DNA from: Rohdeia mirabilis
GTDB taxonomy: Bacteria > Planctomycetota > UBA1135 > GCA-002686595
Length of the DNA: 64,000 nucleotides
Assembly: GCA_007750655.1 (NCBI GenBank)
Contig: CP036290.1
Location: 2,170,001 to 2,234,000 of the forward strand
Direction: 5' to 3'
The translations under genes were made by a program, and so were the position numbers. Shown piece after piece: positions 1 to 9,247 of the stretch. Under the pieces are notes generated by a model. That model saw nothing but the letters and a program-made list of their open reading frames with translations, searched no databases and was not told the DNA's origin. How positions within the stretch are numbered: the stretch's first letter is position 1; each line of letters opens with the position of its first letter.

Positions 1-1
1 T

Positions 2-826
2 TCGGCGCGCGTCGCGATCAGCGGTGTCCCCGGCGTCGGCAAGAGCACGTTCATCGAGGCGCTCGGATGCCTCTTGGTCGAGCGCGGGCTGCGCGTCGGT
101 GTGCTGGCCGTGGATCCGTCGAGTTCGGTCTCGGGTGGTTCGATCATGGGGGACAAGTCGCGGATGCACCGCCTGTCCCAGCACGAGCTCGCGTACATCC
201 GGCCGAGTCCGTCGGCGACGACGCTCGGAGGGGTGACGCGCCGAACGCGCGAGACGATCGTCGTGCTCGAGGCCGCGGGCTACGACGTCGTGCTGGTCGA
301 GACGGTCGGCGTCGGCCAGTCGGAGTACGCGGCGCGCGACCTCGTCGACCTGTTCTGCGTGCTGGCCCTGCCCGGCGCGGGCGACGAGCTGCAGGGCATC
401 AAGCGCGGCATCCTCGAGGTCTGCGACGTGATCGCCGTCAACAAGTGCGACGGCGAGCGACGGCTGTCGGCCGAGAACGCGGCGCGCCAGCTGATGTCGG
501 CGCTGTCGACGTTCGGCGCCGATCCCAGCGATCCGCCGCCGCCGGTGCTGTGCGTCAGCGCGCTCGAGGGAACGGGTCTCGCCGAGCTGTGGAGCTTGGT
601 CGAAGAACGCATCGCGAGCGAGCGCGCCGACGGAACGCTCGAGGCGCGTCGCCGCGACCAGTCCGAGCGCTGGATGTCCGAGCGGGTGCGCGAGGCCCTC
701 GAGCGCTCGTTCGCCGAGGATCCCGCCGTCGCCGCACTCGACGCCGAGGTCCGCCGTGCGGTGCGAGCCGGCGAGTTGACGCCGATCCAGGGCGCCGAAC
801 GCCTGCTGGCCGCCTACCGCGGTTGA
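2..826 (+). CDS. meaB: Methylmalonyl-CoA mutase-associated GTPase MeaB (ArgK family), 5' end outside window
   Basis: G3E-family P-loop GTPase that loads or protects the B12 cofactor of methylmalonyl-CoA mutase. The frame is open from the first bases, so the N-terminus lies outside the window. Seen: Walker [10 protein letters not shown] within the first dozen residues, then [20 protein letters not shown] (typical of the family), the switch region [10 protein letters not shown], and the guanine-specificity motif VNKCD. The C-terminal helical part ends with the usual [11 protein letters not shown]-like stretch. The partner mutase is not in the window and would be expected to the left. The gene converges on the DUF1552 gene with a gap of only 13 bases. 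The family assignment is firm; a role with another B12-dependent acyl-CoA mutase is possible. Confidence 0.93.
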   Translation, partial: SARVAISGVPGVGKSTFIEALGCLLVERGLRVGVLAVDPSSSVSGGSIMGDKSRMHRLSQHELAYIRPSPSATTLGGVTRRTRETIVVLEAAGYDVVLVETVGVGQSEYAARDLVDLFCVLALPGAGDELQGIKRGILEVCDVIAVNKCDGERRLSAENAARQLMSALSTFGADPSDPPPPVLCVSALEGTGLAELWSLVEERIASERADGTLEARRRDQSERWMSERVREALERSFAEDPAVAALDAEVRRAVRAGELTPIQGAERLLAAYRG

Positions 827-839
827 GGCTCGGCCGCCG

Positions 840-2285
840 TCAGATCGACAGCGCGCGCTCGGCGTCGCCGAACTCCTTGGGTTCGACGCCCATGCGATCC
901 AGGAGCGCCAGGTGCAGGTCGTTCATCGGCGTGTCCTTCTTGTACTGCTCGTGGCGGTCGAGCTTGAGCCCGCGCTTCAACTCGCCGCCGCCCGCGAGCA
1001 GCGTCGGCAGGTCCTCGTGGTTGTGCTTGTCGCCGTCGCTGATGCCCGAGCCGTAGCAGACCATCGTGTGGTCGAGCAGCGTGTCGCGGTCCTCCACGAC
1101 GCTGTCGAGGTCCCGCAGGAACTCGGCCAGGAGGCTGACGTGCAGCGTGTTGATCTTCTCGAGCTTGCGGTGGTTGTCCGCGTTGTCGCCGTGGTGCGAG
1201 AGCGCGTGGTGCCCTTCGCGCACGTCGATCTCGGGGTAGGTGCGCCCCGAGACCTCCTTCAGGTACATGAAGGTGGCGACGCGCGTCTGGTCGGTGCGCA
1301 GGGCCAGGGCGAGCATCTGGTACATGAGGCGGCAGTGGTCGCTGAACCGCTTCGGGATACCGGTCGGTTTCGTCGACCCCTCCGGCAGGACGAGGTCGTC
1401 GCCGGAGTCGAAGTCGATCTTCCGTTCGATCTCACGCAGGCCTTCGAGGTACTCCTCGATCTTCTGGCGGTCGTTGCCGCCGAGGTCCTTGCGCAGGCGG
1501 CGGACCTCGTCGTTCACGTAGTCGAGCAGGCTCTTGCCCCGTTCGCGCCGCAGCGCGGCGGCGGCGGCGGACTCGGCGCTGGTGGCTTCGCCGAACAGGC
1601 GGTCGAAGAGCTTGCGCGGATTCACTTCCTGGGTCGCCGGCTGGGACGCGCTCTTCCAGGAGATGTTGAAGTTGTAGGCGCAGGCGTAGCCCGAGTCGCA
1701 CTCACCCGAACCCTGCCCGAGTTCGCAGCCCAGCTCGAGGGAGCGGAAGCGGGTCTCGTGTCCGACCTCGGCGGCTGCCAGCTGGTCCGCGGAGATGCCG
1801 CAGCGCAGCACGGACGAGTCCTTGAACGCCTGCGTGCCGGTCAGCCAGGTCGCGGCCGCGCGCGCGTGGTCGCCGGGGCCGTCGCCGTTCGCGCGCGCCT
1901 TGTCGTGGGTCAGGCCCGAGAGCACGGCCACCTTCTTCTTCAGGTCTCCCAGCGGCTCGAGGATGCGGCTCGTCGGGAAGTTGCGCCCTTCGCGCTCCGG
2001 CGTCCAAGCCGGCATGTGGACGCCGTTCGGCACGTAGACGTAGACCAGGCGCGGCGGAACCTTCGGCGCCGGCCCGAGTCGCAGAGCGCTGGGTTGCATG
2101 GCTTCGAGCAGCGGCAGCGCCAGGAAGGCGCCGATGCCGTGCAGAGCCGTGCGCCGGTCGAGCGCCTGACCGAGCATGCGCGGCGTGCGGCGCGAGCCGT
2201 TGCTCGCTCCGGTCGCGTCGCCGGTGGCCGTCTCGTCGTTCGTCGCCGCGCTGTGCGCCGTGGTGCGTCGGAGTTTCATGGTCAT
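840..2285 (-). CDS. DUF1552 domain secreted protein (planctomycete type)
   Basis: 481-residue protein of the DUF1552 family, abundant in Planctomycetota and some Myxococcota and usually encoded beside DUF1592/DUF1588 cytochrome-like proteins; the biochemical role is not established. Seen: a twin-arginine-type export signal with RR at residues 44-45 followed by a hydrophobic run (TALHGIGAFLALPLLEA), then the family opening PRLVYVYVPNGVHMP and HARAAATWLTG. The C-terminal half contains GREGHHALSHH-like histidines and the closing YGSGISDGDKHNHEDLP block. The start ATG at 2285 overlaps the stop of the upstream cytochrome-like gene as ATGA, so the two are probably translationally coupled and work together at the cell surface or in the periplasm. 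A second ATG lies two codons downstream. Confidence 0.9.
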   Translation of the reverse strand: MTMKLRRTTAHSAATNDETATGDATGASNGSRRTPRMLGQALDRRTALHGIGAFLALPLLEAMQPSALRLGPAPKVPPRLVYVYVPNGVHMPAWTPEREGRNFPTSRILEPLGDLKKKVAVLSGLTHDKARANGDGPGDHARAAATWLTGTQAFKDSSVLRCGISADQLAAAEVGHETRFRSLELGCELGQGSGECDSGYACAYNFNISWKSASQPATQEVNPRKLFDRLFGEATSAESAAAAALRRERGKSLLDYVNDEVRRLRKDLGGNDRQKIEEYLEGLREIERKIDFDSGDDLVLPEGSTKPTGIPKRFSDHCRLMYQMLALALRTDQTRVATFMYLKEVSGRTYPEIDVREGHHALSHHGDNADNHRKLEKINTLHVSLLAEFLRDLDSVVEDRDTLLDHTMVCYGSGISDGDKHNHEDLPTLLAGGGELKRGLKLDRHEQYKKDTPMNDLHLALLDRMGVEPKEFGDAERALSI

Positions 2286-4756
2286 TGGGCCGCGCGGGTG
2301 CGGCGTTTGGTGAAGGCGTCCGAGAGGACGATCTCGCGAATGGCGTCGTGCAGCGTCGGATGCTCTGGGTCGAGGCGCTCGAGCACGTGACCGACGGTGG
2401 GGCGGTCGGTCGGCTCCAGTCCGCGACCCAGCGCGTAGACGAGCAGGTTCTCGACCACGCTGCGGATCAGGCTCGGACCGTCGTAGTAGCGCGCGTCGCG
2501 ATCGAGGTCGCGAATGCGCGCGATCAACTCCAGCTCGTTGGCGAACGACTCTCCGGTCGGCAGCGTGCCGCTGGCGTCGATCGCTCCCGATCCGTCGCGA
2601 TCGCGCCGGCGTCCGACCGCGTCGTAGCGCTCGAGGCCGAAACCTATCGGATCCAGGATGTCGTGGCAGGAAGCGCACACCGCGTTGGAGCGGTGGGCGG
2701 CGAAGCGCTCGCGCGCGGTCTTCGCCGTGAACTGGGCCGGATCGTCGTCGCCGAAGCTGTCGGCACCCGGCGGCGGGGGCGGCAGCGGCGAACCCAGGAT
2801 CGACTCCAGCACCCACTTGCCGCGCTTCACCGGCGACGTGCGGTTCGGGAGCGAGTTCGCCGTCAGGATCGAACCGTGCAGCAGGATCCCGCGTCGGTCG
2901 GTGCCGACCAGCGACACGCGGCGCAGGAACGCCCCGTCGACGCGCGGCAGTCCGTAGTGCTCGGCGAGGGCGTCGTTCACGAACGTGAAGTCGGCGTCCA
3001 ACAGGTCGCGGATCGAACGCTTCTCGCGCAGGACCGCCTCGAACACGAGCAGCGTCTCGCGCTGCATCGCCGCCAGGAGTTCGGGCGTGATCGTGTCGAA
3101 CTTGTCGGGGTCGACGTCGTGCTTCGTGAGGCGCCGCGTCTGCAGCCACTGGGACCCGAAGTTGCGCGCCAGTTCACCGGAACGGGGATCGTCGAGCATC
3201 CGCTCGAGCTGGCCCACCAGGACGTCGTGCTCGACCAGCGTGCCGTCGGCCGCGAGTGCGAGCAGCGCGTCGTCGGGGGGGGCGCTCCACAGGAAGTACG
3301 ACAGGCGTGTCGCCAGCTCGAAGCCGTCGAGGTCGCGCACGTCGTCGTCGCGCGCCTCGTCGTCCTCCAGTCGGAACACGAAGCGCGGCGACGCCAGCAG
3401 CGCCGCGAGGCCGATCTGCAGCGCTTCGTCGCGCTCGGCCTTCTTCGGGACGAGCTTGGCGATGCGCTTGATGTCGCTCGCATCGGGATCGGTGCGCCAC
3501 AGCCGCGTCGCGAGCCACACGAGCTGTGCGTCGAGCGCCTTGCTGTCGTTGCGCTCACCTTCGACCAGTGCGTGCAGCCGTTCCTGGAGCGCCGTCGGTC
3601 GCGGCGGATCGAGCGGGCCGATGACCTCGAGTCCGTGGACGAAGAGGTTGCGATCGAGGTCGTTCGCCTTGTCGGCGAAGTCGTTCACGAACGCCGCTCC
3701 GATCCAGTGCTCACCGCCTTCGTCGACGTCGAACTCGATCTCGTGCTCGTCCGGTGCGCCGTTGTTCGCGGAGACGACTTCGACGGATGCGAGGATCGTG
3801 CCGCCGCGGCGCAGCTCCATGCGCGCGAGCTCGTCGCCCGCCTGGTCCGCGTGGGCCGTGGCGCGCAGGCGGTAGCGACCTGCGCGGGGCAGTTCCAAGT
3901 AGGCACCGGTCTCGCCGTTCGACCAGAGCGCTCGCCAGGAGTCGCGTCCGCGACCGCCCTCCATCTCGACCGGTGAGATCGGTCGCACCGTCGGTTCGCC
4001 CATCTGCTCCCAACGGATCGCCTCTTGCGCCACGCGTTGAGCGGCTTCTAGGTAGCGCTCGAGCAGCAGCTCGTCGAGCATCTGCACGTCGGCCACGTTG
4101 TCGAAGCCGTGACCGATGTTGTCCGCCGGGAAGTGCGCGTGCGCGTCGAAGCGCACGCCGAGCACGTCGCGCACCGTGTTCGCGTACTCGGTGTTGGTGA
4201 GGCGGCGCAGCACGTTGCGACCCGGATCGACGCCGCGCGCGGGGTCGTAGGCCGAACGGGCCGCGCGGGCGACGAAGTCGACGAAGTTCTCGATCGACTC
4301 GTCGTCGGGGCGCTCGCGACCTTCGGGCGGCATCTGCCCGCGGCGCACGCGTTCGGCCGCGTGGCGCCAGAGCACCTCACCGGCGACGATGGCTTCGACG
4401 TCCGCGTAGGCGTCGATGCCGAAGCCGGCCTCGGGTTCGGTCCCCGAGTGGCAGATCGCGCAGTGCGCCTCGAGGAACGGGGCGACCTGGGTGGTGAAGC
4501 GCTCCGCCAGTTCCGCGGGGCTGGCGAACGGCGAGGGGGCGACCGGGTCCTGGGCAGCGGCGCTCGCGAAAGGCACGAACAGCGGGTCCCCGTCGCTGCT
4601 GGCCGACAGGCTGGCGGCGCAGGCGAGGGCCAGGAAGAGCCCCGGGACCAGCACTCCCCGTCCGACGCCGAAGAGGCGCGCCGCGGTGCCGGTGCGAAGG
4701 AGGCGGGTGGACGCTGCGCGCGGTCGGGGGTCGTTGGCCTGCATCACGCCATTCAT
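2282..4756 (-). CDS. DUF1592/DUF1588/DUF1585 family cytochrome c-like protein
   Basis: 824-residue exported protein of the planctomycete-specific multidomain type (DUF1587-DUF1595-DUF1592-DUF1588-DUF1585). Seen: hydrophobic export segment at about 34-50, then a CxxCH haem site (C99, C102, H103, CAICHSG), RRGQMPPEGRERP, the LRRLTNTEYANTVRDVLG block, RLSYFLWSAPPDDAL in the middle, and a second CxxCH (CASCHDILDPIGFGLE) near residue 690 in the DUF1588 part. Two CxxCH motifs suggest one or two covalently bound haems and a periplasmic redox role; the substrate is unknown. The start was taken at the ATG at 4756; another ATG is four codons later. The reading frame upstream continues open but shows no export signal there. 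It is coupled by a 4-base overlap to the DUF1552 gene, a pairing known from many planctomycete genomes. Confidence 0.9.
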   Translation of the reverse strand: MNGVMQANDPRPRAASTRLLRTGTAARLFGVGRGVLVPGLFLALACAASLSASSDGDPLFVPFASAAAQDPVAPSPFASPAELAERFTTQVAPFLEAHCAICHSGTEPEAGFGIDAYADVEAIVAGEVLWRHAAERVRRGQMPPEGRERPDDESIENFVDFVARAARSAYDPARGVDPGRNVLRRLTNTEYANTVRDVLGVRFDAHAHFPADNIGHGFDNVADVQMLDELLLERYLEAAQRVAQEAIRWEQMGEPTVRPISPVEMEGGRGRDSWRALWSNGETGAYLELPRAGRYRLRATAHADQAGDELARMELRRGGTILASVEVVSANNGAPDEHEIEFDVDEGGEHWIGAAFVNDFADKANDLDRNLFVHGLEVIGPLDPPRPTALQERLHALVEGERNDSKALDAQLVWLATRLWRTDPDASDIKRIAKLVPKKAERDEALQIGLAALLASPRFVFRLEDDEARDDDVRDLDGFELATRLSYFLWSAPPDDALLALAADGTLVEHDVLVGQLERMLDDPRSGELARNFGSQWLQTRRLTKHDVDPDKFDTITPELLAAMQRETLLVFEAVLREKRSIRDLLDADFTFVNDALAEHYGLPRVDGAFLRRVSLVGTDRRGILLHGSILTANSLPNRTSPVKRGKWVLESILGSPLPPPPPGADSFGDDDPAQFTAKTARERFAAHRSNAVCASCHDILDPIGFGLERYDAVGRRRDRDGSGAIDASGTLPTGESFANELELIARIRDLDRDARYYDGPSLIRSVVENLLVYALGRGLEPTDRPTVGHVLERLDPEHPTLHDAIREIVLSDAFTKRRTRAAQ

Positions 4757-4920
4757 AGTAGGGCCGCGGGCTTCGGTCGACGCCCCGAGGACGGACCGCC
4801 GCCGCGCGACCCTAGCGGCAGCCCTGCTCGCGACGGACCGACGGGCCAGGACCGGGACGCGGCCCGCCCCGAGCGCGGGCGACGTCGGGGTGGAGCATCC
4901 CGCGGCGCTCCCGGTCGGCG

Positions 4921-5805
4921 TCACTCCGCGCGCGGATCGACGCCCGTGAGCCGCTCGCGCACGTCGCGTTCGAAGCGCTCGCACAGACCGGCCACGACGG
5001 CGTCCGGGCTCGGTCCGCCGTGGCGCGCGGCGGCGGTCAGGTCGACGGCGAGGGCCACCGCGTCGGCGCGATCGAGGGCGCGCGGCTCGGCGAACGTGGC
5101 ATTCGCCCGCCAGCGCGCCGCCATCGCCAGGTCGTAGCGCTTGCCGCCCTCGATCTGCGAGTCGTGGGCGCCGATCAAGGCGGCGAACAGGTGCGGTCGC
5201 GCCGACACGTCGAGCGCCACACGGTCCTCGGGCGCCAGCCAGTCGAGGTCGCCCCAGCCCTCGACGCCCAGCACCCGCTCCGGTCGCAGCCCCAGGTCGC
5301 GATCGGCCCGGCGCAGGGCTTCGAGCGCACGCGCGCACACGCCGACGTGCGTCGCGTGGCGGTCGGTGGGCGCGTGCACGTAGACGTGCGTCGGTCGCGT
5401 CGCGGCGAGGAGCGCCACCAGTTCGTCGCGCAGCGCGTCGTTCCCACCGTCGCGCGCCGCGCTGCTCGGCCAGCCCAGCTGTGCCGCGGCGGCGTAGCGC
5501 CCCAACTCGGCCGCGCGGCGCTGTTCCGCGCGCCGCACACCGACCAGTTCGGTCGCGGTCAGGTGCGCGTGGGGGCCACCGCGCACGCTGCCCGCTCCGT
5601 CGGTCACGATCGCCGCGGTGAACCAGGCGTCCGCGTGGTCGAAGCAGGCCGCGACGCCGTGGTAGCCGATCCACTCGGCGTCGTCGGGGTGCGCCGCGAT
5701 GCACAGGTGCGTCGTGCGCGCGAGGGCCGCCTGCGGCGCACTGCCGTCGGGGACGAAGAGGTCGCCGCTGTCGCGGGTGGGGCGGAAGTGGTCGGTTGAG
5801 TTCAT
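4921..5805 (-). CDS. PIG-L / LmbE family deacetylase
   Basis: 294 residues of the zinc-dependent N-acetylglucosaminyl-type deacetylase fold (PIG-L, MshB, BshB, LmbE). Seen: the hallmark AHPDD at residues 38-42 (zinc His and catalytic Asp), followed by a Rossmann-like segment with TDGAGS, then VYVHAPTDRHATH carrying the distal histidines. The family removes acetyl groups from sugar-linked substrates (GlcNAc-PI, mycothiol and bacillithiol precursors, lipid-linked sugars). The substrate cannot be inferred from this neighbourhood, which lacks thiol-biosynthesis partners. The start ATG is at 5803-5805 with no clear ribosome binding site. It is separated by about 160 bases from the DUF1592 gene and by 70 from the membrane-protein gene upstream, so it could be part of a loose minus-strand transcription unit. 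Confidence 0.85.
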   Translation of the reverse strand: MNSTDHFRPTRDSGDLFVPDGSAPQAALARTTHLCIAAHPDDAEWIGYHGVAACFDHADAWFTAAIVTDGAGSVRGGPHAHLTATELVGVRRAEQRRAAELGRYAAAAQLGWPSSAARDGGNDALRDELVALLAATRPTHVYVHAPTDRHATHVGVCARALEALRRADRDLGLRPERVLGVEGWGDLDWLAPEDRVALDVSARPHLFAALIGAHDSQIEGGKRYDLAMAARWRANATFAEPRALDRADAVALAVDLTAAARHGGPSPDAVVAGLCERFERDVRERLTGVDPRAE

Positions 5806-5875
5806 TCGGGTGTGTCCGGCGCAGTGTGCCGAGCTTCGTGTGGTCGTCGCCCTTCGCGATCAGCGGTCCGTGTGA

Positions 5876-6871
5876 TCAGCGTTCCGTGCGCGCGCTCGAG
5901 TCGCCGACGAAGACCACGCGCGCGGTGGCCCTGGGAACGAGCAGCTCCAGGCCGATCGCGACGTCGACGCGCGCGCGCACGTCCAGGTCGTCGGCGCCCG
6001 GCCAGGGCAGGACCAGCTCGGTCCCCGGCAGCAACGTCACGCCGACGGACCAGGCGCGCGTGCCGTCCTGGACCTCGTGGACGTGGGCCACACCGCGCAC
6101 GTCGGGGGCGGCGACCAGTTCGACGCTGGAGGCGCTCGTTCGCAGCTCGAGAGCGGCGCCCGTGTTCGCCGCGTCGCGCGCGACTTCGACGCTTTCGGGG
6201 GCACGTCCGTCGGCGACGTCGACGAGTCGCAGCCACGCGGGACCGACGTGGGTCAGGCGACCGGCGAGCCGCGCTCCGTTCGCGAGTTCGATCACCACGT
6301 CGCGGCCGCGCCAGCCACCGAGGAACCCTCGTTCCTGCAAGGGCTGCGGTCGTCCCGAACGCAGGGCGCGTTCGAGCGCGAGTTCGAGTGCTTCGAGCGT
6401 CTCGGCCAGGAACGCGCCCAGCGCGCCGCGGGGACCCGCTGTTCGCGCTCGGTCCGCACCGCTGTTGGTCAGGTCTCGGCCCGGTGCGCGCTCGTTCGCG
6501 AGGTGCAGGGGCCGAACCAGCGCCAGACTGTTGCACGCGTCGCGCGCATCGAGGGCGAGCGCCGCACGCCGCGGCTCGTGCGCCGGCGCGTAGGACCGTT
6601 CGAAGCGAAGCACCAGGCCACGGCCGCGGGGCTCGAGGCGGCCCCAGAACACGTCCCGGTTCGTGCGCCAGAGCGTGAACGTCCCGCCGGCCACGAGCGC
6701 CGGATCGCTGCGGGAACGGCGCACGAAGAGAACCGCGAGCACGACCAGCGCGACCGACAGGACGAGTGCGATCACCGCGAGGGAGCCGATCAGCCAGGCG
6801 GAGTCGCGATCCGACAGAAGCGTGGACGTGAGCGCGCCGACGGTCTGCGGGTGGGAGGCGAGTTGGAGCAC
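5876..6871 (-). CDS. Hypothetical membrane-anchored protein
   Basis: 331 residues, GTG start, not recognised. One strong transmembrane segment lies at about residues 26-50 (AWLIGSLAVIALVLSVALVV) with a short basic RRSRS just after it, implying a small outside N-terminus and a cytoplasmic body. The body holds an alanine/arginine-rich helical middle and a beta-rich C-terminal half. A stretch near residue 195, DVVIELANGARLAGRLTHVG, has the strand-turn-strand rhythm of Sm-like or PilZ-like small barrels, but this is only a resemblance. The last third, with LVPRATARVVFVG, also looks like a small beta domain of the kind used for ligand binding. It is divergent from the glycosyltransferase gene across a 158-base spacer that should hold both promoters. 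Function unknown. Confidence 0.65.
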   Translation of the reverse strand: MLQLASHPQTVGALTSTLLSDRDSAWLIGSLAVIALVLSVALVVLAVLFVRRSRSDPALVAGGTFTLWRTNRDVFWGRLEPRGRGLVLRFERSYAPAHEPRRAALALDARDACNSLALVRPLHLANERAPGRDLTNSGADRARTAGPRGALGAFLAETLEALELALERALRSGRPQPLQERGFLGGWRGRDVVIELANGARLAGRLTHVGPAWLRLVDVADGRAPESVEVARDAANTGAALELRTSASSVELVAAPDVRGVAHVHEVQDGTRAWSVGVTLLPGTELVLPWPGADDLDVRARVDVAIGLELLVPRATARVVFVGDSSARTER

Positions 6872-7029
6872 GGGCGTGACAGCCTAGAGGACCCGCTAGG
6901 CTGACGCGGCCGTCGGAACCGTGCCCGCGCCCGAAAGAGGCTCGCGCGGTTCGACACGCCGGACCCGCGCGGTCCACCCGTGGCTCGGGCCCGTCGCACC
7001 ACCGCTCACACCTTCACTCCGTTCGTCGC

Positions 7030-8289
7030 GTGCCCCACGTCCTCCACGTCCTCTGCCAGCGTCCGGGTCTCACCGGCTCGGGTGTCACGCTCGAGCGACT
7101 GACGGGCGCGACCCGTGCGCTCGGATTCGAGGCCTCGGCCGTGATCGGAGTACCGGTCGACGGCGAGACGCGCGTCCGCGGCGTGGACGACGACGCGGTG
7201 ACCTGTGTGCGCTTCGCCTCGAACGCGGGTGGAGCGCTCGACCTGCCGCACGACGTGGTGGGGATGAGCGACGTCATGCCCTACCGAAGTCGCACCTGGG
7301 CGAGTCTCGACGCGGGCGAGCTCGACGCCTGGTGGAACGCGTTCGTGGCGGCGATCCGGGGCGCGGCCGAGCGGCGGCGGCCGGACCTCGTCCACGCGCA
7401 CCACGCGTGGCTCGTGGCGGCGGCGGCGCGCGATGCGCTCCCGGGCGTCCCGCTCGTCGTCCACGGCCACGGGTCGGACCTGCGCCAGTTCGATCTGGCG
7501 CCGAAGGTCGGCCAGAAGGTGCGCGCGCATCTCGCCGGACTCGACCGACTCGTGACGCTCCACACGGAACAGGCCGAGCGCTACGCGGAACGCCTCGCGA
7601 TCGACGCCGCCCGCACGTGCGTCGTGGGTTCGGGGTTCGAGCCCGAACGCTTCGATCCGACCGGACGCGAACGCCTGCGGGAGCAGCGCATCGTCTTCGT
7701 CGGCAAGTTGAGTCACGCCAAGGGCGTCGACGCGCTGCTGCTCGCGCACGCGATCCTGCGCCGCACGCGCCCGCGCGCTCGACTCGTGCTCGTCGGCGGA
7801 GGCAGTGGGCCCCAGAGCGACGCCCTGCGCGCCCAGGCCCGCGCGCAGCCCGGTGTCGACCTCGCCGGACGACTGGACGACGACACCTTGGTGCGCGTCC
7901 TGCATTCGAGCGCCGTCATGGCGCTCCCGTCCCTGTGGGAAGGTCTGCCGCTCGTGCTGCTGGAGGGCGCGGCGGCCGGGGCGCAGTTGGCCGCGACCGG
8001 TCTGCCCGGCGTGGTGGGGGCGCTGGCCGGTCCGCTCGGCAACGCGCTCGAGGTGGTGGCGCCGCCGCGCACGGTGGACGGCGAATCCTGCGCCCCGGGC
8101 GAGCTCGAGCCCTTCGCCGAGCGTCTCGCCGCGGCCTTGGATCGCGCGCTCGCGAAGGCCCAGCGCGGCGAACGCGCGGGTCCGCGAGCGTTGGCTCCGT
8201 TCACCTGGGACGCTGTGGCCGGTCGGGTGGCGGACGTGTGGCGAGAAGTGCTCGCCTCGGCGGGTACGGGCGGCGCGGCGCGGTCCTAG
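7030..8289 (+). CDS. Glycosyltransferase family 4 (GT-B fold)
   Basis: 419-residue retaining glycosyltransferase, GTG start. Seen: an N-terminal Rossmann-like acceptor domain with the glycine-rich TGSGVTLERL and LVHAHHAWL; a linker; and a C-terminal donor domain with GKLSHAKGVDALLLA, LVLVGGGSG and the GT4 E-x7-E signature in WEGLPLVLLEG. These features place it with LPS, capsule or glycolipid transferases that use nucleotide sugars at the cytoplasmic face of the membrane. The sugar and acceptor cannot be read from sequence. It stands alone here: the following gene is a small basic protein 204 bases downstream and no other envelope-polymer gene is adjacent. Confidence 0.85.
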   Translation: MPHVLHVLCQRPGLTGSGVTLERLTGATRALGFEASAVIGVPVDGETRVRGVDDDAVTCVRFASNAGGALDLPHDVVGMSDVMPYRSRTWASLDAGELDAWWNAFVAAIRGAAERRRPDLVHAHHAWLVAAAARDALPGVPLVVHGHGSDLRQFDLAPKVGQKVRAHLAGLDRLVTLHTEQAERYAERLAIDAARTCVVGSGFEPERFDPTGRERLREQRIVFVGKLSHAKGVDALLLAHAILRRTRPRARLVLVGGGSGPQSDALRAQARAQPGVDLAGRLDDDTLVRVLHSSAVMALPSLWEGLPLVLLEGAAAGAQLAATGLPGVVGALAGPLGNALEVVAPPRTVDGESCAPGELEPFAERLAAALDRALAKAQRGERAGPRALAPFTWDAVAGRVADVWREVLASAGTGGAARS

Positions 8290-8493
8290 ACTGGTTCGCC
8301 TCGAACGTCCCGCGGACCGAGAGGGGGCCTCTTCGCTCCCCGCGCGGGATCGCTCCGCCGGCCTTCGGGTCGTGCGGGGGACCGTCGCCCGGCGAAGACG
8401 TCGCGGGGCCGAGACCCGCCGCGCGGCGCACGATCCGCCGGTGGCGACACCAGATCGACCGGGGCCGACCGCCCCCGAACCACGACGCGAACC

Positions 8494-8805
8494 ATGGCCA
8501 AGAAAGGTGCCAAGCGCATCCGGCGCAGCCCGGAGCAGATCATCGCCGACCTCGAGAAGCAGATCACCGATCTGAAGAACCGCTCGAAGGCCAAGGAGCT
8601 GAAGCAGGATCCCTCGCACAAGGCGGCGATCGCCGTGGTGCGCGGCCTCGACAAGGCCATCGAGGAGGCGAAGGAGGGCGGCAACAACGCCCTCGCCCAC
8701 GCCCTGGCCGACGGGCGCGAGCCGATCGCCGCCTACTTCGCCGACACGGGTCTCGAGCTGCCCAAGGGCCGCCGGCCCCGCGGTCGCCGGGCGAAGACCG
8801 CCTGA
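8494..8805 (+). CDS. Small basic coiled-coil hypothetical protein
   Basis: 103 residues beginning MAKKGAKRIRRSPEQIIADL and ending in GRRPRGRRAKTA, so both ends are strongly basic while the centre (ADLEKQITDLKNRSKAK) has heptad-like spacing of a short coiled coil. No cysteine or histidine metal site and no membrane segment. The basic ends and helical middle suggest nucleic-acid or ribosome association, but I do not recognise the family. The ATG is preceded by CGAACC with no Shine-Dalgarno, as for most genes here. GC3 bias is strong through the whole frame, supporting a real gene. The tail resembles the charged low-complexity tails on other information-processing proteins in this window. Confidence 0.7.
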   Translation: MAKKGAKRIRRSPEQIIADLEKQITDLKNRSKAKELKQDPSHKAAIAVVRGLDKAIEEAKEGGNNALAHALADGREPIAAYFADTGLELPKGRRPRGRRAKTA

Positions 8806-9247
8806 CGGACGGTTCGAGCCGGTCGACGGACGCGCGCGCCCCGGGCCGGTAGAGCGGTCCGGTGGAGCGGTCCGGTGGAGCGGTCCGGGGCGTCGACCGC
8901 GCCGGGCGCCCCGACCCGCGGCCGGATCCGGCCCACCGGGCGTCGGGCCACGTGGACTCCGACGGGATCCTCCCGACACGGCCCCGTTCAGCGCGGTACA
9001 CACAATGGGTGGAACGACCGACGGTACGAGGCACGTGCGTCGGGAGTTCCGGGGTAACGCTCGCGCTCGTGGGGGACTGGTCCGTACGGATCTTCGACGG
9101 GTGCACAGGTTCCGCCACACGGGCGGTTCGCGCCGAATCGGGCAATAGGGGCCGTCCAGAACGATCTCGATGCTTCGCTCGACCGCGATCACCCGCCGCA
9201 TCACAAGCACCGCACGACGACGGCCGCTCGCACAACCGCTCTCGACG
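8806..9247 (+). other. Intergenic region upstream of the FG-GAP protein gene
   Basis: 442 bases without a gene I can support. It holds a three-copy 13-base tandem repeat near its left end, then sequence of lower third-position bias that is not coding-like. It should contain the promoter of the gene starting at 9248; a possible -10-like CACAAT lies near 9000, but no convincing -35 accompanies it. In-frame codons from 9170 to 9247 exist, but they use many A/T-ending codons and look untranslated. Confidence 0.5.
8852..8889. repeat. 13-base tandem repeat, three copies
   Basis: The unit GAGCGGTCCGGTG occurs at 8852-8864 (first G-A order slightly shifted at its edge), 8865-8877 and 8878-8889 (last copy ending GG). 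The identical 13-mer recurs inside the 15-base repeat array at 22516-22528, upstream of top6B, so it is a dispersed motif of this genome. Confidence 0.8.

Noticed and set aside
9170-9247. Earlier start for the FG-GAP protein
   Set aside because: The extra codons have much weaker third-position GC than the gene and add a basic segment without similarity to an export signal. 9248 is preferred but not proven.
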